A stretch of 64,000 nucleotides of DNA from an uncultured Eubacteriales bacterium (GTDB lineage: Bacteria; Bacillota; Clostridia; Christensenellales; CAG-138): positions 1-64,000 of the forward strand of contig CADBYI010000012.1 of assembly GCA_902798825.1 (NCBI GenBank), read 5' to 3'. Position 1 is the first letter of the stretch. Each line of letters starts with the position of its first letter. Made by a program: the position numbers and the translations under genes. Of this stretch, positions 26,891 to 36,893 are shown one piece after another. The notes beneath the pieces are model-generated. The model did not search any database and had not been told where the DNA came from. It was given only the letters and a program-made list of their open reading frames with translations.

Positions 26891-27847
26891 TTATTGAACG
26901 CCCTTCCGTCCGTGCTGATACAGCTGCCGGTTGTCCAGGGCCCATTGCCGCTCGGAGAAGCCGCCCTTCACGACGCCGTCCAAAGCCGTGAACATCTCAA
27001 AGAGCTGGGCGTCCAGCCGATCCAGGGTGGAGAGGACCTCCGCCTCGGGGAACATGGGGAGCTTGGGGGAACCGAACTCCGGCTGGCCGTGGTGAGACAG
27101 GAGCATATGCTCCAACAGGACGGCCGTCTCCTCCGGTACCTGCAGGAGCTCCGCCGCGGCCCGGACCTGGGCCATGCCGATGTTGATGTGGCCCAGCAGC
27201 TGTCCCTCGGCGGTGTAGGCGGTGGCGATGCCCAGCCGCCCGGTGTCCAGCTCCGTGAGCTTGCCCATGTCGTGAAGGATGGCCCCGGCCACGATCAGCT
27301 CCCCGTCCAGGTTTTCATACCGGGCGGCCACGGCCTTGCCCAGGGACACGATGTTCAGCGTGTGTTCCAAAAAGCCGCCCCGGGTGGCGTGGTGGAGCTT
27401 CACGGCGGCGGGATAGTACAGCATCTGCTCCTTGTGCTCCCTCATGAGATACTGAACCAGCCGCTTCAAATCCTGATCTTTGAAATTCTCCGTCTCCCGC
27501 CACAACAGCTCATAGGCCGCGGTGGGGTCCTGGGGGGAGCAGGGGACGATCCGGGACATATCCACCTGGTCCGCCTCGGTGGCCTGACGGATGCGCTCGA
27601 TCTTCAGCTGCTCGCTGTCCTTCCAGATGGTGACTGTGCCCCGGACCTTCACGATATCCTCGGGCTCGAACATGCCCATGGAGGGGCCGTAGTTCCAAAT
27701 CTTGGCCACGCACTCGCCGCCCGCGTCCGCCAGCACCAGGTCCATATAGGATCCGCCCTTGCTGTCCGTGCGCAGGGCCGCGCTTTTCACCATGCAAAAG
27801 CCCTCCGTCTGCTGGCCGGGGGCGTTCAAAATGCTCATTCTGCTCAT
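26891..27847 (-). CDS. yhaM: YhaM-type 3'-5' exoribonuclease (OB fold + HD domain)
   Basis: 318 residues. An N-terminal OB fold (about 12-95) is followed by an HD phosphohydrolase domain with HHATRGGFLEHT, the HD pair in GAILHDMGK, and LLSHHG. This pairing is that of Bacillus YhaM, a metal-dependent 3'-5' exonuclease that trims RNA ends. The ATG at 27847 has GGGAGG upstream; an ATG three codons later is an alternative. It diverges from mnmG. Confidence 0.9.
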   Translation of the reverse strand: MSRMSILNAPGQQTEGFCMVKSAALRTDSKGGSYMDLVLADAGGECVAKIWNYGPSMGMFEPEDIVKVRGTVTIWKDSEQLKIERIRQATEADQVDMSRIVPCSPQDPTAAYELLWRETENFKDQDLKRLVQYLMREHKEQMLYYPAAVKLHHATRGGFLEHTLNIVSLGKAVAARYENLDGELIVAGAILHDMGKLTELDTGRLGIATAYTAEGQLLGHINIGMAQVRAAAELLQVPEETAVLLEHMLLSHHGQPEFGSPKLPMFPEAEVLSTLDRLDAQLFEMFTALDGVVKGGFSERQWALDNRQLYQHGRKGVQ

Positions 27848-27889
27848 ATACCGTTTCCTCCCACATAAAACCCTGTGTCAGATGAGTAC

Positions 27890-27955
27890 AGTATAGCAGA
27901 TTTTTCCAACTTGGCAAACAGGAACATTGTAGATTTTCGCAGGCTATGCTATACT
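27890..27955. promoter_or_regulatory. divergent yhaM / mnmG promoters
   Basis: Minus strand: TTGCCA (27917-27912), 16 bp, TATACT (27895-27890), for yhaM. Plus strand: TTGTAG (27927-27932), 17 bp, TATACT (27950-27955), for mnmG. Confidence 0.6.
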
Positions 27956-27978
27956 GCTATACATAGGAGTATGCGCGT

Positions 27979-29871
27979 ATGACAAGCGGATTGGCAACAA
28001 AACCCCTTTTGGGGGAGAGATTCGACTGCGTGGTGATCGGCGCGGGCCACGGGGGCTGCGAGGCGGCCTTGGCGTCCGCCAGGATGGGCCTGAAAACGGC
28101 CCTTTTGACGCTGAATCTGGACAGCATCGGCATGATGCCCTGCAACCCCTCCATCGGCGGCACCGGCAAGGGCCATTTGGTCCGGGAGCTGGACGCCATG
28201 GGGGGCGAAATGGGCTTGGCCGCCGACGACACCCTGATCCAAATGCGCATGCTGAACACGGGTAAGGGCCCCGCCGTGCACTCCCTTCGGGCCCAGATGG
28301 ACAAGCGCCGCTACCACGAGCGCATGAAGGCGGCCTTGGAGGCGGAGGACAATCTGACCATCCTTCAAAGCGAGGCCGTGGGCTTCGAAACGGAAAACGG
28401 CCGCCTGTCCGGCGTGGTCACGGCGGAAGGCTTCTGCTACCCCTGCCGGGCGGCGGTTTTGTGCACCGGCGTGTATCTCAAGAGCCGCATCCTCATCGGC
28501 GAATTTGTCCGGGACAGCGGCCCCAACGGCATGCTGCGCAGCGAGGGCCTGTCCGGGAATCTATTGCGCCTGGGCCTGCCCCTTCGACGGTTCAAGACCG
28601 GCACGCCCCCTCGCGTCAAGCGGGACACCCTGGACTTTTCCAAAATGGCGGTACAGGAGGGGGACGAGCCCACGCCCGCCTTCTCCTTCCTCCACGGGGA
28701 GCTGCATCTGGTCCAGGACAGGTGCTATTTGACCTATACGAACCGGGACACCCACGGCGTCATTTTGGACAACCTTCACCGGTCCCCCCTGTACGCCGGC
28801 CGCATCCATGCCACGGGCACCCGCTACTGTCCCTCCATCGAGGACAAGGTGGTGAAATTCGCGGACAAGGACCGGCATCAGCTGTTCATCGAGCCCGAGG
28901 GCCGGACCACCCAGGAGATGTACGTCCAGGGTCTGAGCACCAGTTTGCCCGCCGACGTGCAGGAGCAGATGCTCCGCACCATTCCGGGCCTGGAAAAGGC
29001 CCAGGTCATGCGCTACGGCTACGCCATCGAATACGACTGTCTGGACCCCCAGGCTCTGGACTTGAGCCTGATGGTCAGGGCCGTCCCGGGCCTCTTCTCC
29101 GGCGGTCAGATCAACGGCAGCTCCGGCTATGAGGAGGCGGCGGCCCAGGGCTTCTACGCCGGGGTCAACGCCGCCCTGTACGTGAAGGGGGAGGCACCCT
29201 TCATCCTGGGGCGGGACGAGGGGTATCTGGGGGTGTTGGTGGACGATCTGGTCACCAAGGGCACCCCGGAGCCCTATCGGATGATGACCTCCCGGTGCGA
29301 ATATCGGCTCCTTCTGCGCCAGGACAACGCGGACGAACGGCTCACCGAGAAGGCCCGGCGCACGGGGCTCATCTCCGAGGAGCGGTATGAAAGGCTCGTG
29401 AAAAAGCGGGAGAAGGTGGCGGACGCCCGGGCAAAGCTGGATCGGCGGGTCCCGGCGGACGAAAAGCTGCGGGCGTACCTGGAGAGCGTGGGCGAGACCG
29501 TGCCCCACGACGGGGCGAAGCTGTTCGAGCTGCTGAAGCGGCCCCAGGTCACCTATACGGGCCTGCTGGACCTCTATGGGGACGATTTGGACCCCCTGGA
29601 CCGGGAGACCCTGGAGCAGATCGAAACCCTAGCCCGGTACGACGGGTACATCGAAAAGGAGAAACGGGAGGTGGAGCGGATGCGGAGCCTGGAGGATCTG
29701 GCCCTGCCCGCCGCCTTCGATTACAACACCCTGTCGGGGCTTCGGCTGGAGGCCCGGCAGAAGCTGAACGGAGTGAAGCCGGCGAACATCGGCCAGGCGT
29801 CCCGGATATCGGGGGTATCCCCGGCGGACGTGTCCGTGCTGCTGGTGGCCCAGAAACGGGGGATGCTATGA
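27979..29871 (+). CDS. mnmG: tRNA uridine 5-carboxymethylaminomethyl modification enzyme MnmG
   Basis: 630-residue FAD enzyme that, with MnmE, modifies U34 of certain tRNAs. The dinucleotide-binding GAGHGGCEAALA is at about 18-29; NPSIGGTGKGHLVRE and the GTPPRVKRDTLDFS signature are present, as is the C-terminal helical domain. Length is normal for the long form. The stop overlaps the rsmG start by 4 bp; mnmG-rsmG is a common pair near origins. mnmE is not in the window. Confidence 0.97.
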   Translation: MTSGLATKPLLGERFDCVVIGAGHGGCEAALASARMGLKTALLTLNLDSIGMMPCNPSIGGTGKGHLVRELDAMGGEMGLAADDTLIQMRMLNTGKGPAVHSLRAQMDKRRYHERMKAALEAEDNLTILQSEAVGFETENGRLSGVVTAEGFCYPCRAAVLCTGVYLKSRILIGEFVRDSGPNGMLRSEGLSGNLLRLGLPLRRFKTGTPPRVKRDTLDFSKMAVQEGDEPTPAFSFLHGELHLVQDRCYLTYTNRDTHGVILDNLHRSPLYAGRIHATGTRYCPSIEDKVVKFADKDRHQLFIEPEGRTTQEMYVQGLSTSLPADVQEQMLRTIPGLEKAQVMRYGYAIEYDCLDPQALDLSLMVRAVPGLFSGGQINGSSGYEEAAAQGFYAGVNAALYVKGEAPFILGRDEGYLGVLVDDLVTKGTPEPYRMMTSRCEYRLLLRQDNADERLTEKARRTGLISEERYERLVKKREKVADARAKLDRRVPADEKLRAYLESVGETVPHDGAKLFELLKRPQVTYTGLLDLYGDDLDPLDRETLEQIETLARYDGYIEKEKREVERMRSLEDLALPAAFDYNTLSGLRLEARQKLNGVKPANIGQASRISGVSPADVSVLLVAQKRGML

Positions 29872-30554
29872 GCGAGATGCGGGACATACTGAAAGCGGCC
29901 CTGCCCCAGGCGGACGAGCGGGCGTTGGACCGGTTCGAACTATACCAGCGGCTGCTCCTTGAATGGAACGAGAAGATGAACCTGACCGCCATCACGGACC
30001 CGGTGGAGGTGGCCCGCAAGCACTTCGCCGACTCCCTGGCGGCCCTGCCCTACCTGCAGCCGGGCACGAAGGTCATCGACGTGGGCACGGGGGCCGGGTT
30101 CCCCGGGGTGCCGCTGCTCATCCTGCGGCCGGAGCTGCAGCTGACCCTGGCGGACAGCCTCCAGAAGCGGCTGACCTTTTTGGAAACCCTGCTGCGGGAG
30201 CTGGGCCTCCGCGCCCAGCTGGTCCACGGCCGGGCGGAGGATTTGGGGCAGAACCGGCTCTATCGGGAGCAATTCGACGCCGCCCTTTCCCGAGCGGTGG
30301 CCGGCCTCCCGGTGCTGCTGGAGCTCACCACCCCCTTCGTGAAGGTGGGCGGCGCCGCCATCGCCTACAAGGGCGACGCGGCGGAGGAGCTGGAAAAGGC
30401 CAAAAGCGCCGCCTTTTTGCTCCATGTGCAGCTGCGGCAGGTGGAGCTCGCTTCCGACCTGGGCAAGCGCTGTCTGATCTTCGCGGACAAAAAAGCGCCC
30501 ACGCCGAAAGCCTATCCCCGCAAGGCGGGCACGCCGAACAAGAAACCCCTTTGA
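29868..30554 (+). CDS. rsmG: 16S rRNA (guanine-527-N7)-methyltransferase RsmG
   Basis: 228-residue SAM-dependent methyltransferase acting on G527 of 16S rRNA. Family motifs are LLEWNEKMNLTAI near the N terminus, KHFADSLA, the SAM motif VIDVGTGAGFPGVPLLI, and AEDLGQ; the basic C terminus is usual. Loss of RsmG gives low-level streptomycin resistance in other bacteria. Overlaps mnmG by 4 bp; pth begins 18 bp on. Confidence 0.96.
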   Translation: MSEMRDILKAALPQADERALDRFELYQRLLLEWNEKMNLTAITDPVEVARKHFADSLAALPYLQPGTKVIDVGTGAGFPGVPLLILRPELQLTLADSLQKRLTFLETLLRELGLRAQLVHGRAEDLGQNRLYREQFDAALSRAVAGLPVLLELTTPFVKVGGAAIAYKGDAAEELEKAKSAAFLLHVQLRQVELASDLGKRCLIFADKKAPTPKAYPRKAGTPNKKPL

Positions 30555-30572
30555 GTATTTGGAGGAACGAAT

Positions 30573-31166
30573 ATGTATGTGATCGCCGGACTGGGCAACC
30601 CCGGATTGAGCTATCGGAAGACCCGCCACAACATCGGCTTCATGGCCCTGGACGTCATCGCCGATCGGATCGGGGTCAGGATCAAGGATAAAAAGTTTTC
30701 GGGCCTGCTGGGCGAGGGGGAGCTTGACGGCCAGCGGGTCATCCTCGTGAAGCCCCAGACCTATATGAATTTGAGCGGCGATTGCCTCCAGCAGGTCATG
30801 CACTTCTATAAGCTGCCCCCGGAGCAGCTCATTGTCCTCTGCGACGACGTGGATCTGCCCTGCGGAAGCCTGCGCATCCGGGCCCGGGGCTCTGCCGGCA
30901 CCCACAACGGCTTAAAAAGCATCATCACCTGCCTGAACTCCGAGAACTTCCCCCGGATCCGCATCGGCGCGGGCCAGGACGTGAGCCTGCAGCTTCGGGA
31001 CTATGTGCTCAAGCGCCCCGGCAAGGCGGAGGCGGCCCTGCTGGCCGAGGCCTATGAAAAGGCGGCGGACGCGGCGGCGCTGATCGTGAAGGGGGACGTG
31101 GAGGGGGCCCAGAGCCGCTTCAACAAGCGTCACGAGAAGAACCCCCGCCAGAACCAGGAAGCATGA
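30573..31166 (+). CDS. pth: peptidyl-tRNA hydrolase
   Basis: 197 residues. Recycles peptidyl-tRNA that drops off ribosomes. The N terminus VIAGLGNPGLSYRKTRHNIGF contains the catalytic histidine (about 20); KPQTYMNLSG and the CDDVDLPCGSLRIR and GSAGTHNGLKSI motifs are intact. RBS GGAGG. Its stop overlaps the mfd start by 4 bp, and pth-mfd is the usual Firmicutes order. Confidence 0.97.
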   Translation: MYVIAGLGNPGLSYRKTRHNIGFMALDVIADRIGVRIKDKKFSGLLGEGELDGQRVILVKPQTYMNLSGDCLQQVMHFYKLPPEQLIVLCDDVDLPCGSLRIRARGSAGTHNGLKSIITCLNSENFPRIRIGAGQDVSLQLRDYVLKRPGKAEAALLAEAYEKAADAAALIVKGDVEGAQSRFNKRHEKNPRQNQEA

Positions 31167-34100
31167 GGGATCAGCTCCTCACAATCATAAAAAGGGACCC
31201 GGCGGTCGCGGAACTGCTGTCCGGGTTGAGGGAGGGAAGGGGCCCGGCGGCGGTCTTCTCCCTGCCCGACGCGGCCCGGGCGCCCGTGTTCGCCGCCCTC
31301 TCGGAGGAGGCCACCACCCTGGTGGTCCTGGACACCGAGGCGGCGGCCGTGGAACTGTACAACGAGCTTCGGGCCTATCGTCCCGACGTCCTGGTGTTTT
31401 TGCCCCGGGAACTGCCCCTGGTCCACGTTCAGGCTGCGGCCCCGGAGCGGCGGAGCCAGCGGCTGGGGGTCCTGTCCCGGCTGGTGCTGGGGGTGCCCAG
31501 CCTGATCGTCTCCTGCGGGGCGGCCCTCTTGGAGCGGTTGGCGCCGCCGGAGGCCTTCGTGTCCCAGGTGAAGGTGGTGAAACGGGGGGACGTCCTGCCG
31601 CCCCGCCAGCTTCTTTCGGACCTGGTCAGCGCCGGCTACGAGCGGGTGGACATGCTGGAGGGCCCCGGCCAGGTGGCGCTCCGCGGCGACATTTTGGACG
31701 TGTTCCCGCCCCAGGGGGAGGACCCCTGTCGGATCGAATTCTTCGACGACGAGGTGGACCAGCTCCGCTGGTTCGACGTCAGCACCCAGCGGTCCATCCG
31801 CCAGACGGACCGGGCGCTGCTGCCCCCCGCCTTTGAAACGCCCCAGCCCGGCAGCCGGGTACGCAGAGCCCTGAAGGCCCTGGGGGATCGGGCGGGCTTC
31901 GACCGGGAGCGGGAGGATTGGGCCCAGGAGCGGCCCACCCTGGGGGCGGACGTGCTGCTGCCGCTGCTGTACGACGAGGAGGCCAGCCTCCACGACTACC
32001 TGCCCGCCGACTGCTTCCGCCTGGTGGTGGAGCCGGATCGGGTGATGGAGGAGGGGCGGACGGCCCGCACCCTGTTTTTGGAGTCCGTCACCGCCATGCT
32101 GGATCGGGAGGAGGGCCACCCCAAGCAGGCGAAGCTGATGCGGGAGGACGGCCACCTTTCGGAGCTGCTGAACACCCGTCGCACGGCGGCGGTCTATTCC
32201 CTTTTCCGTACCAGCCGGGAGCTGGCCCACAAAATGCGGGTGAAGTTCACCCTGGAAAGCGCGCCCATGTATCTGGGCGACATGGGGGAGCTGGTCCGGG
32301 AGCTGAAGCGCTTCCGCCAGACGGGAGGCAGCGCCCTTCTCTATGGGGGCGAAAGCGCCGACGGGCTGCTCCAAAGCCTCCAGGACGAGATACGCTGCAC
32401 CCTGGCGGAGGAGCTTACCCGCGAATCGGAGCCCGGCGAGGTGCTGATCCTGAAGGAAAGCCTGCCCCGGGGCTTCGTGTGCCCGGCCCAAAAGCTCATG
32501 GTGCTCACCGGGTCGGAACTCTTCGGCAAGCGCATGTCCCGGCCGAGGAAGACGAAAAGCGGCCTGAAATTCTCCGATCTCACCGTGGGGGACTATGTGG
32601 TCCACGAGGCCCACGGCGTGGGTCGGTTCGTGGGCGTGGAACAGCTCACCGTGGAGAACAGCACCCGGGATTATCTGCTTCTTCTCTATAAGGGCGGCGA
32701 CAAGCTCTATATCCCCACGGATCAGCTGGACCGGATACAGAAATATATGGGATCCGCAGGGGAGGACGCGGCCCCGACTTTGAGCAAGCTGGGGGGCGGC
32801 GAATGGCAGCAGAAGGTCCAAAAGGCCCGGGCGGCGGCGAAAAAGCTGGCCGTGGACCTGGCGGCTCTCTACGCCAAGCGGGCCTCCCTCCAGGGCTTCG
32901 CCTTCTCTCCGGACACGGCCTGGCAGCGGAAGCTGGAGGCCTCCTTCCCCTATGAGGAGACCAGGGACCAGCTTCGCTGCATCCGGGAGGTGAAGGCGGA
33001 CATGGAGAGCCGCCGGCCCATGGATCGGCTCCTCTGCGGGGATGTGGGCTACGGCAAGACCGAGGTAGCCATCCGGGCGGCCTTCAAGGCGGTCCAGGAC
33101 GGGAAGCAGGCGGCCCTGCTGGCCCCCACCACCATCCTGGCCCAACAGCATTTCGCCACCGTTTCGGAGCGGTTTTCCGCCTTTCCGGTGACGGTGGGCT
33201 GCCTCTCCCGATTCCAGACGCCCAAGGAGCGGGAGGCCGTGAAAAAGGCCCTGGCGACCGGCGAGATCGATATGGTCGTGGGCACCCATGCCCTGCTGGC
33301 CAAGGACGTGAAATTCAAGGACCTGGGGCTCCTCATCATCGACGAGGAGCACCGCTTCGGCGTGAACCACAAGGAGCAGATCAAGGCCATGCGCAGCCAG
33401 GTGGACGTGCTGACCATGACCGCCACGCCCATTCCCCGGACGCTGAACATGGCCATGACCGGCGTCCGGGACGTGTCCGTCATCGAGACGCCGCCGGAGA
33501 ACCGGTTCCCGGTCCAAACCTTCGTGGTGGAGTATACCGACGCCCAGATCGCCGCCGTCATCCGCCGGGAGCTGTCCCGGGGGGGCCAGTGCTTCCTCGT
33601 CAGCAACAAGGTCATAGGCATGGAGAGCACCCTCTCTCACTTTCAGGAGCTGGTGCCCGAGGCCCGGTTCATCATGGCCCATGGCCAGATGAACGAGCAT
33701 GCCCTGGAACAGGCCATGCTGTCCTTCATTCAGCACGAGGCGGACGTGCTGCTATGCTCCACCATCGTGGAGAGCGGCGTGGACATCCCCAACTGCAACA
33801 CCCTGGTGGTCCTGGACGCGGACAAGCTGGGCCTCGCCCAGCTATATCAGCTGCGGGGCCGGGTGGGGCGGTCGAACCGCATCGCCTACGCCTACTTCAC
33901 CGTGCCCCAGAGCCGGTCCCTGCCCGAGGCGGCCCAAAAGCGGCTGCTGGCGGTGCGGGAGTTCACCCAGTTCGGGGCCGGATATCGGCTGGCCATGCGG
34001 GATTTGGAGATCCGGGGCGCCGGGAGCCTGCTGGGGGCCGAGCAGCATGGGCATCTGTCCGACGTGGGCTATGAATATTACTGCAAGCTGATCCGCCAGG

Positions 34101-34603
34101 CGGTGGACGAGGCGTCGGGCCGGGAGACCCTGCCCCCCATCGACACGGCGGTGGACGCCCCCGGGGACGCCTATGTGCCCAAGGGCTTTGTCAACGGGGA
34201 GCTGCAGCGGATGGCCATGTACAAGCGCATCGCCGAGATCGAGGATTTGGATATGTTCGACGATATGTACGACGAGTTCACCGACCGCTACGGGGATCTG
34301 CCCGAGAGCGTGGAGCGGCTCATGCGCCTGTCCCTCATCAAGCATCTGGCCGCTCGGGCGGGCTTTGCCTCCGTGACGGTGAAGCCCGGGAAGGCGACGT
34401 TGAAATACGACCAGAGCGCCCGTCCCGACGGTGGAAAGCTGTTGCTGGCGTTGTCCAACGAGCAGGGGGCCCGGCTCCTTGGGGGGGACCCGGCGGCGGT
34501 GGAGGTGGCCGTCAAGGGGCGAAGCGCAGACGATTTTGTAAAGAAACTGCCACAATTTCTTTCCATTCTGGCGGATTGCAACCGGCTGGAGGAGGGGGTA
34601 TAA
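31163..34603 (+). CDS. mfd: transcription-repair coupling factor Mfd
   Basis: 1146-residue DNA translocase that removes stalled RNA polymerase and recruits UvrA. In order: UvrB-homology module; RNA-polymerase-interaction (CarD-like) domain at about 475-540 with VGDYVVHEAHGVGRFVG; translocase with Walker A GDVGYGKTEVA, DEEHRFG box and GRVGRSNRIAYAY; and the C-terminal regulatory TRCF domain. Length and order are normal. Confidence 0.97.
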   Translation: MRDQLLTIIKRDPAVAELLSGLREGRGPAAVFSLPDAARAPVFAALSEEATTLVVLDTEAAAVELYNELRAYRPDVLVFLPRELPLVHVQAAAPERRSQRLGVLSRLVLGVPSLIVSCGAALLERLAPPEAFVSQVKVVKRGDVLPPRQLLSDLVSAGYERVDMLEGPGQVALRGDILDVFPPQGEDPCRIEFFDDEVDQLRWFDVSTQRSIRQTDRALLPPAFETPQPGSRVRRALKALGDRAGFDREREDWAQERPTLGADVLLPLLYDEEASLHDYLPADCFRLVVEPDRVMEEGRTARTLFLESVTAMLDREEGHPKQAKLMREDGHLSELLNTRRTAAVYSLFRTSRELAHKMRVKFTLESAPMYLGDMGELVRELKRFRQTGGSALLYGGESADGLLQSLQDEIRCTLAEELTRESEPGEVLILKESLPRGFVCPAQKLMVLTGSELFGKRMSRPRKTKSGLKFSDLTVGDYVVHEAHGVGRFVGVEQLTVENSTRDYLLLLYKGGDKLYIPTDQLDRIQKYMGSAGEDAAPTLSKLGGGEWQQKVQKARAAAKKLAVDLAALYAKRASLQGFAFSPDTAWQRKLEASFPYEETRDQLRCIREVKADMESRRPMDRLLCGDVGYGKTEVAIRAAFKAVQDGKQAALLAPTTILAQQHFATVSERFSAFPVTVGCLSRFQTPKEREAVKKALATGEIDMVVGTHALLAKDVKFKDLGLLIIDEEHRFGVNHKEQIKAMRSQVDVLTMTATPIPRTLNMAMTGVRDVSVIETPPENRFPVQTFVVEYTDAQIAAVIRRELSRGGQCFLVSNKVIGMESTLSHFQELVPEARFIMAHGQMNEHALEQAMLSFIQHEADVLLCSTIVESGVDIPNCNTLVVLDADKLGLAQLYQLRGRVGRSNRIAYAYFTVPQSRSLPEAAQKRLLAVREFTQFGAGYRLAMRDLEIRGAGSLLGAEQHGHLSDVGYEYYCKLIRQAVDEASGRETLPPIDTAVDAPGDAYVPKGFVNGELQRMAMYKRIAEIEDLDMFDDMYDEFTDRYGDLPESVERLMRLSLIKHLAARAGFASVTVKPGKATLKYDQSARPDGGKLLLALSNEQGARLLGGDPAAVEVAVKGRSADDFVKKLPQFLSILADCNRLEEGV

Positions 34604-34640
34604 TGGGGCGAAGCATATGGATAGAAAGGAAGATAGGATC

Positions 34641-36074
34641 GTGAGCAAAAAACTACTGGCCCTCGCGCTGTGCCTGCTGCTGATGCTGGGCGCCGTGGGC
34701 TGTTTGGAAGAGACCAAAACGGCGGATCAGCCGGCCGTTCAGCCTGCCGCGGATACCGCAGAAGCCGTCGCTGACGCGGGCGCGGATGCCGGCGAAACGG
34801 ACGAGCTGCCCGCCTTCACCCTGGGGGACTTCACCGTCACCGTGGGCGAGGTCCGCAACAGCTACAACACCATCGTGGAATACATGGGCTATTACGGCCT
34901 CAGCGCCCCCACCACCGCCGAGGAGATCGGCCAGTATCGGGACATGATCATCGAGGATCTGCTCACCGCCAAGGTCCTGCCCTGGAAGGCCAAGACCCTG
35001 GGCGTGACGCTCACCGAGGAAAAGAAGGCCGAGGTGGCCCGTGAGGTGGAGGAGCAGATCGCCGAGTACGCCGCCGACTATCTGGAGGACGCCAAGACGG
35101 AGCTGGGCGAGGACGCCGATGCCGCGGAGGTGGCCCTCAAGGCCCGGGAGATCCTGGAAAAGGACGTGGAGGAATACTTCGGCTATCCCTTCAGCCAGTG
35201 GCTGGAGGAGATGACCGCCTCCCATGAGGAGTCCGCTCTGGCGGACCTGTTGAAGGAGGAGTTCAGCAAGGGCGTTTCGGTCACCGAGGACGACGCCCGC
35301 GCCTGGTTCGAAACCGAGCTGGCGGAGCAGAAGGAGAATTTCGACACGGATTTCACCTCCTTTAAGAGCCAGTACGACGCCTATCGCACGGGCGAATCCC
35401 CCGTGCCCGCCCTGTACACCCCCGAGGGCTTCGGCCGCATGCAGGTCATCACCTTCGACGTGGACGAGGAGAACAGCGCCGCCTACGCCGCCAACGAGGT
35501 GGAGATGACCAACCTGGAGGCGGAGTACGGGAAGCTGTTCCTGCGGGGCCTGGACGAGGACCGGCTGGCCGAGATCGTGATCCGCTATGAGGAGCTGCAG
35601 GCCCAGAACACCGTGCTGCTGCAGAAGGATCGGGACAAGGCCGAGAAGGCCCGGGCCGACGCTCTGTCCGGCATGGACTTCACCGAGATCTATACCGCCT
35701 ACTCCAACCAGGAGGGGGCCGTGGGCTACTATGGCTACGCCGAGGACGACCCCAACCGGGACGGCACCGTGGTCTTTTACACCCAGGCCCAGGACACGGA
35801 GTGGCCCGAGCAGATTTGGACCGCCGCCTGCGCCATGAAGGAGGGGGAGGTTTCGGAGCTGCTGCAGGTGGAGGATTCCTTCTACCTCATCAAGCGTCTG
35901 GCCGATCTGCCGGCGGGGGACGCCGCCTTTGAGGACGACGTGGAGGCCTATACCGCAGCCGCCCTGGCGGACAAGCAGGAGGAGGAATGGGAAGCCGTCC
36001 AGGAGGACTGGCTCACCGAGGCCCGGAACGCCGCCACCTTCTACGAGGACAACTACGCGGGCGTGGGGCTCTGA
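34641..36074 (+). CDS. PrsA/SurA-like foldase lipoprotein
   Basis: Secreted chaperone/peptidyl-prolyl isomerase-type lipoprotein. A GTG at 34641, with AAAGGAAG upstream, gives a classic lipoprotein signal ending LMLGAVGC; the ATG at 34617 adds eight charged codons. The middle is an acidic, helical SurA_N-like region; the last third (EGAVGYYGY to IKRLAD) resembles a degenerate parvulin domain. About 478 residues, longer than PrsA (about 290). It follows mfd, a common Firmicutes arrangement, and its anchor would be processed by Lgt. Isomerase activity is unproven. Confidence 0.8.
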   Translation: MSKKLLALALCLLLMLGAVGCLEETKTADQPAVQPAADTAEAVADAGADAGETDELPAFTLGDFTVTVGEVRNSYNTIVEYMGYYGLSAPTTAEEIGQYRDMIIEDLLTAKVLPWKAKTLGVTLTEEKKAEVAREVEEQIAEYAADYLEDAKTELGEDADAAEVALKAREILEKDVEEYFGYPFSQWLEEMTASHEESALADLLKEEFSKGVSVTEDDARAWFETELAEQKENFDTDFTSFKSQYDAYRTGESPVPALYTPEGFGRMQVITFDVDEENSAAYAANEVEMTNLEAEYGKLFLRGLDEDRLAEIVIRYEELQAQNTVLLQKDRDKAEKARADALSGMDFTEIYTAYSNQEGAVGYYGYAEDDPNRDGTVVFYTQAQDTEWPEQIWTAACAMKEGEVSELLQVEDSFYLIKRLADLPAGDAAFEDDVEAYTAAALADKQEEEWEAVQEDWLTEARNAATFYEDNYAGVGL

Positions 36075-36844
36075 TGGGCGCCCCGTCTCTGAAACAAGCG
36101 GAGGTGGGCGACAAGCCCACCTCTTTCCTCTATCGAATACTGCGGTTTTTCATCTGGCTGGGATTCCCCAAGTGGAAGCTGCAGGGGGTCGAAAACCTGC
36201 CGGCGGGCCCTTGCGTCATCGTGGGCAACCATAGCCAGATGTACGGACCCGTGGCAGGGGAGCTGTACATCCCCGGGCGACACTGGGTCTGGTGCGCCGG
36301 GGAGGTGATGCACCGGGAGGAGGCGGCGGCCTACGCCTATCGGGATTTCTGGCCCCGAAAGCCGAGGGGCCTGCGCTGGTTCTACCGGCTGCTGAGCCAC
36401 ATGATCGTGCCCCTTGCCCTGTGCCTGTTCAACAACGCCCACACCATCGGCGTGTATCACGACGCCCGGCTTTTGTCCACCTTCCGAACATCGGTGCAGA
36501 AGCTGAAGGACGGGGATCGGCTGGTGATCTTTCCCGAGTGCTACGAGGAGCACAACCACATCGTCCACGCCTTTCAGGACCGGTTCGTGGACCTGGGCCG
36601 CATATACCACAAGCAGACCGGAGCGGCCCTGCCCTTTGTGCCCCTGTATGTGGCGCCGAAGCTGGGGGTGCTTTCCTTCGGTTCCCCTGTCCTCTATGAT
36701 CCGGACGCCCCGGCGGAAGGGGAGCGAAAGCGCGTGGCGGCCGCTCTCATGGACCGAATCACCGCCATGGCCCTCGCCTTGCCGCCCCACACCGTGTTCC
36801 CCTATCCCAACGTGCCCCGCCGGGAATATCCCAGGAGCAAGTGA
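36074..36844 (+). CDS. PlsC-like acyltransferase with altered catalytic box
   Basis: 256 residues from the ATG at 36074, which overlaps the upstream stop (TGATG); the longer frame from 35987 lies within the preceding gene. The fold pattern is that of 1-acylglycerol-phosphate acyltransferases: a membrane-associated N terminus, then VGNHSQMYGP in the place of the NHxxxxD box, and VIFPECYEEH in the place of FPEGTR. The catalytic aspartate is replaced by glycine, so either the family is divergent or the chemistry is changed. A terminator follows. Confidence 0.75.
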   Translation: MGAPSLKQAEVGDKPTSFLYRILRFFIWLGFPKWKLQGVENLPAGPCVIVGNHSQMYGPVAGELYIPGRHWVWCAGEVMHREEAAAYAYRDFWPRKPRGLRWFYRLLSHMIVPLALCLFNNAHTIGVYHDARLLSTFRTSVQKLKDGDRLVIFPECYEEHNHIVHAFQDRFVDLGRIYHKQTGAALPFVPLYVAPKLGVLSFGSPVLYDPDAPAEGERKRVAAALMDRITAMALALPPHTVFPYPNVPRREYPRSK

Positions 36845-36851
36845 CCGACAG

Positions 36852-36884
36852 CCGCCTTTTCCGCCGAAAAGGCGGATTTTTTTC
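36852..36884 (+). terminator. terminator of the mfd-acyltransferase unit
   Basis: CCGCCTTTTC / GAAAAGGCGG stem with a CGCC loop, followed by a run of T. Strong intrinsic terminator. Confidence 0.85.
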
Positions 36885-36893
36885 AAATAGGTA

